Shown here piece after piece: positions 6,174 to 6,562 of a stretch of DNA of 6,562 nt. The notes below the pieces were generated by a model that was not told the DNA's origin, did not search any database, and worked only from the letters and a program-made list of their open reading frames with translations. Position 1 is the stretch's first letter. Each line of letters opens with the position of its first letter. Source of the stretch: an uncultured Collinsella sp. GTDB taxonomy: Bacteria > Actinomycetota > Coriobacteriia > Coriobacteriales > Coriobacteriaceae. The stretch lies in NCBI GenBank assembly GCA_902495085.1, contig CABUWA010000109.1:1-6562 (forward strand), in the 5' to 3' direction. A program made the translations under genes and the position numbers.

Positions 6174-6467
6174 TTACTCCTGGTCGTCGCGACGGACGAT
6201 CATGTGGCGGACCACAGCGTCGGTGATGCGCAGGACGCGATCAAGCTCGGCGATCTGGGTAGGATCTGCGTGGAAGTTGATGAGGGTGTAGTCACCATCG
6301 GTGAGGTCGTTGATCTCGTAGGCGAGCTTGCGCTTGCCCCACTCGTCAACGGAGTCGACCTTGCCAGCGCCCTCAGCGATCGTGGTATCGATACGCTTCA
6401 TAACAGCGAGACGAGTCTCGGGGTCGAGCGACGGGTCAACAAAGAACAGCAGTTCATAAGCCTTCAT
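6174..6467 (-). CDS. rpsF: 30S ribosomal protein S6
   Basis: S6 forms a heterodimer with S18 and joins the central domain of the 30S subunit. The protein has 97 residues, normal for S6. Conserved segments are MKAYELLFFVDPSLDPETR (1-19), VDEWGKRKLAYEINDLTDGD (40-59), YTLINFHAD (60-68) and ELDRVLRITDAVVRHMIVR (74-92). I place the start at ATG 6467, because AGGAGGTGA immediately upstream is fully complementary to the 16S rRNA 3' end, with 4 bases between. The frame stays open to 6488, but that would read through the ribosome binding site. The stop is TAA at 6174-6176, 48 bases before ssb. It is the first gene of the operon, and its leader contains a hairpin that may be autoregulatory. Confidence 0.98.
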   Translation of the reverse strand: MKAYELLFFVDPSLDPETRLAVMKRIDTTIAEGAGKVDSVDEWGKRKLAYEINDLTDGDYTLINFHADPTQIAELDRVLRITDAVVRHMIVRRDDQE

Positions 6468-6472
6468 ATTGT

Positions 6473-6522
6473 CACCTCCTCTGGGCAAATGTGGCTTCAG
6501 GTCGTGAAGGTGCGCCTGAAGC
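6473..6522 (-). promoter_or_regulatory. rpsF leader hairpin with a loop complementary to the rpsF Shine-Dalgarno
   Basis: An 8-bp perfect stem pairs 6494-6501 with 6515-6522 (GCUUCAGG / CCUGAAGC on the transcript) around a 13-base loop. Within the loop, CACCUUC (6506-6512) can pair over 7 bases, with one G-U, with GGAGGUG (6473-6479) of the rpsF ribosome binding site. This would form a pseudoknot that hides it. Ribosomal protein leaders of rpsF operons that bind the S6:S18 complex are known, and both proteins are encoded here. Whether this is that motif is inferred; I did not find its conserved CCG element with confidence. Confidence 0.45.
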
Positions 6523-6538
6523 AGGAAAAGACTTGGTA

Positions 6539-6544
6539 ATAATA
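6539..6544 (-). promoter_or_regulatory. Candidate -10 box for the rpsF operon
   Basis: TATTAT on the minus strand matches TATAAT at 5 of 6 positions. It lies about 72 bases before the rpsF start, so transcription would begin near 6532, just ahead of the leader hairpin. A -35 element at normal spacing would fall at or beyond the right edge, so the promoter cannot be confirmed here. The remaining bases to 6562 show no gene. Confidence 0.35.
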
Positions 6545-6562
6545 TCTTTCAACCTCCCAGGC

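Noticed and set aside
6468..6488. A longer rpsF starting at 6488 with TTG
   Set aside because: It would translate through the near-perfect Shine-Dalgarno. MKAYELL at 6467 is the conserved S6 N-terminus.

Overview
The window carries an ordinary block of housekeeping genes. Every supported gene lies on the minus strand, so transcription runs from the right edge to the left. GC content is high (by eye about 60%, with strongly GC-biased third positions). Start sites have clear GGAGG-type ribosome binding sites. The proteins have the flavour of a high-GC Gram-positive; I infer an actinomycete of the Coriobacteriia, possibly Collinsella-like. That placement comes from protein character and gene order and is not proven here.

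In transcription order: a leader (6468-6562) with a candidate -10 box and a hairpin precedes rpsF (ribosomal protein S6), ssb (single-stranded DNA-binding protein), rpsR (S18) and rplI (L9). A strong intrinsic terminator at 4708-4747 closes this operon. About 140 bases follow with palindromic motifs, then dnaB (replicative helicase). Next come purA (adenylosuccinate synthetase), with a candidate promoter overlapping the dnaB stop, and purD (GAR synthetase), which uses a TTG start. Last is the N-terminal part of a Nudix hydrolase of the ADP-ribose pyrophosphatase type, cut by the left edge.

The genes make two functional groups. The first is ribosome assembly plus DNA replication: S6 and S18 form a heterodimer on the 30S platform, L9 is on the 50S, and SSB and DnaB act at the fork. 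The second is purine nucleotide metabolism: PurD acts at step 2 of IMP synthesis, PurA at the IMP-to-AMP branch, and the Nudix enzyme probably recycles ADP-ribose to AMP.

I see no mobile element, CRISPR array, tRNA/rRNA gene, defence system or large undescribed system. No gap between genes exceeds 300 bases. The items worth a second look are non-coding or N-terminal: the rpsF leader hairpin whose loop can pair with the rpsF Shine-Dalgarno, two mutually exclusive inverted repeats between purA and purD, a UUCG-capped hairpin just before rpsR, palindromes before dnaB, an in-frame stop near the start of the Nudix gene, and an acidic Ala/Glu tail on L9.
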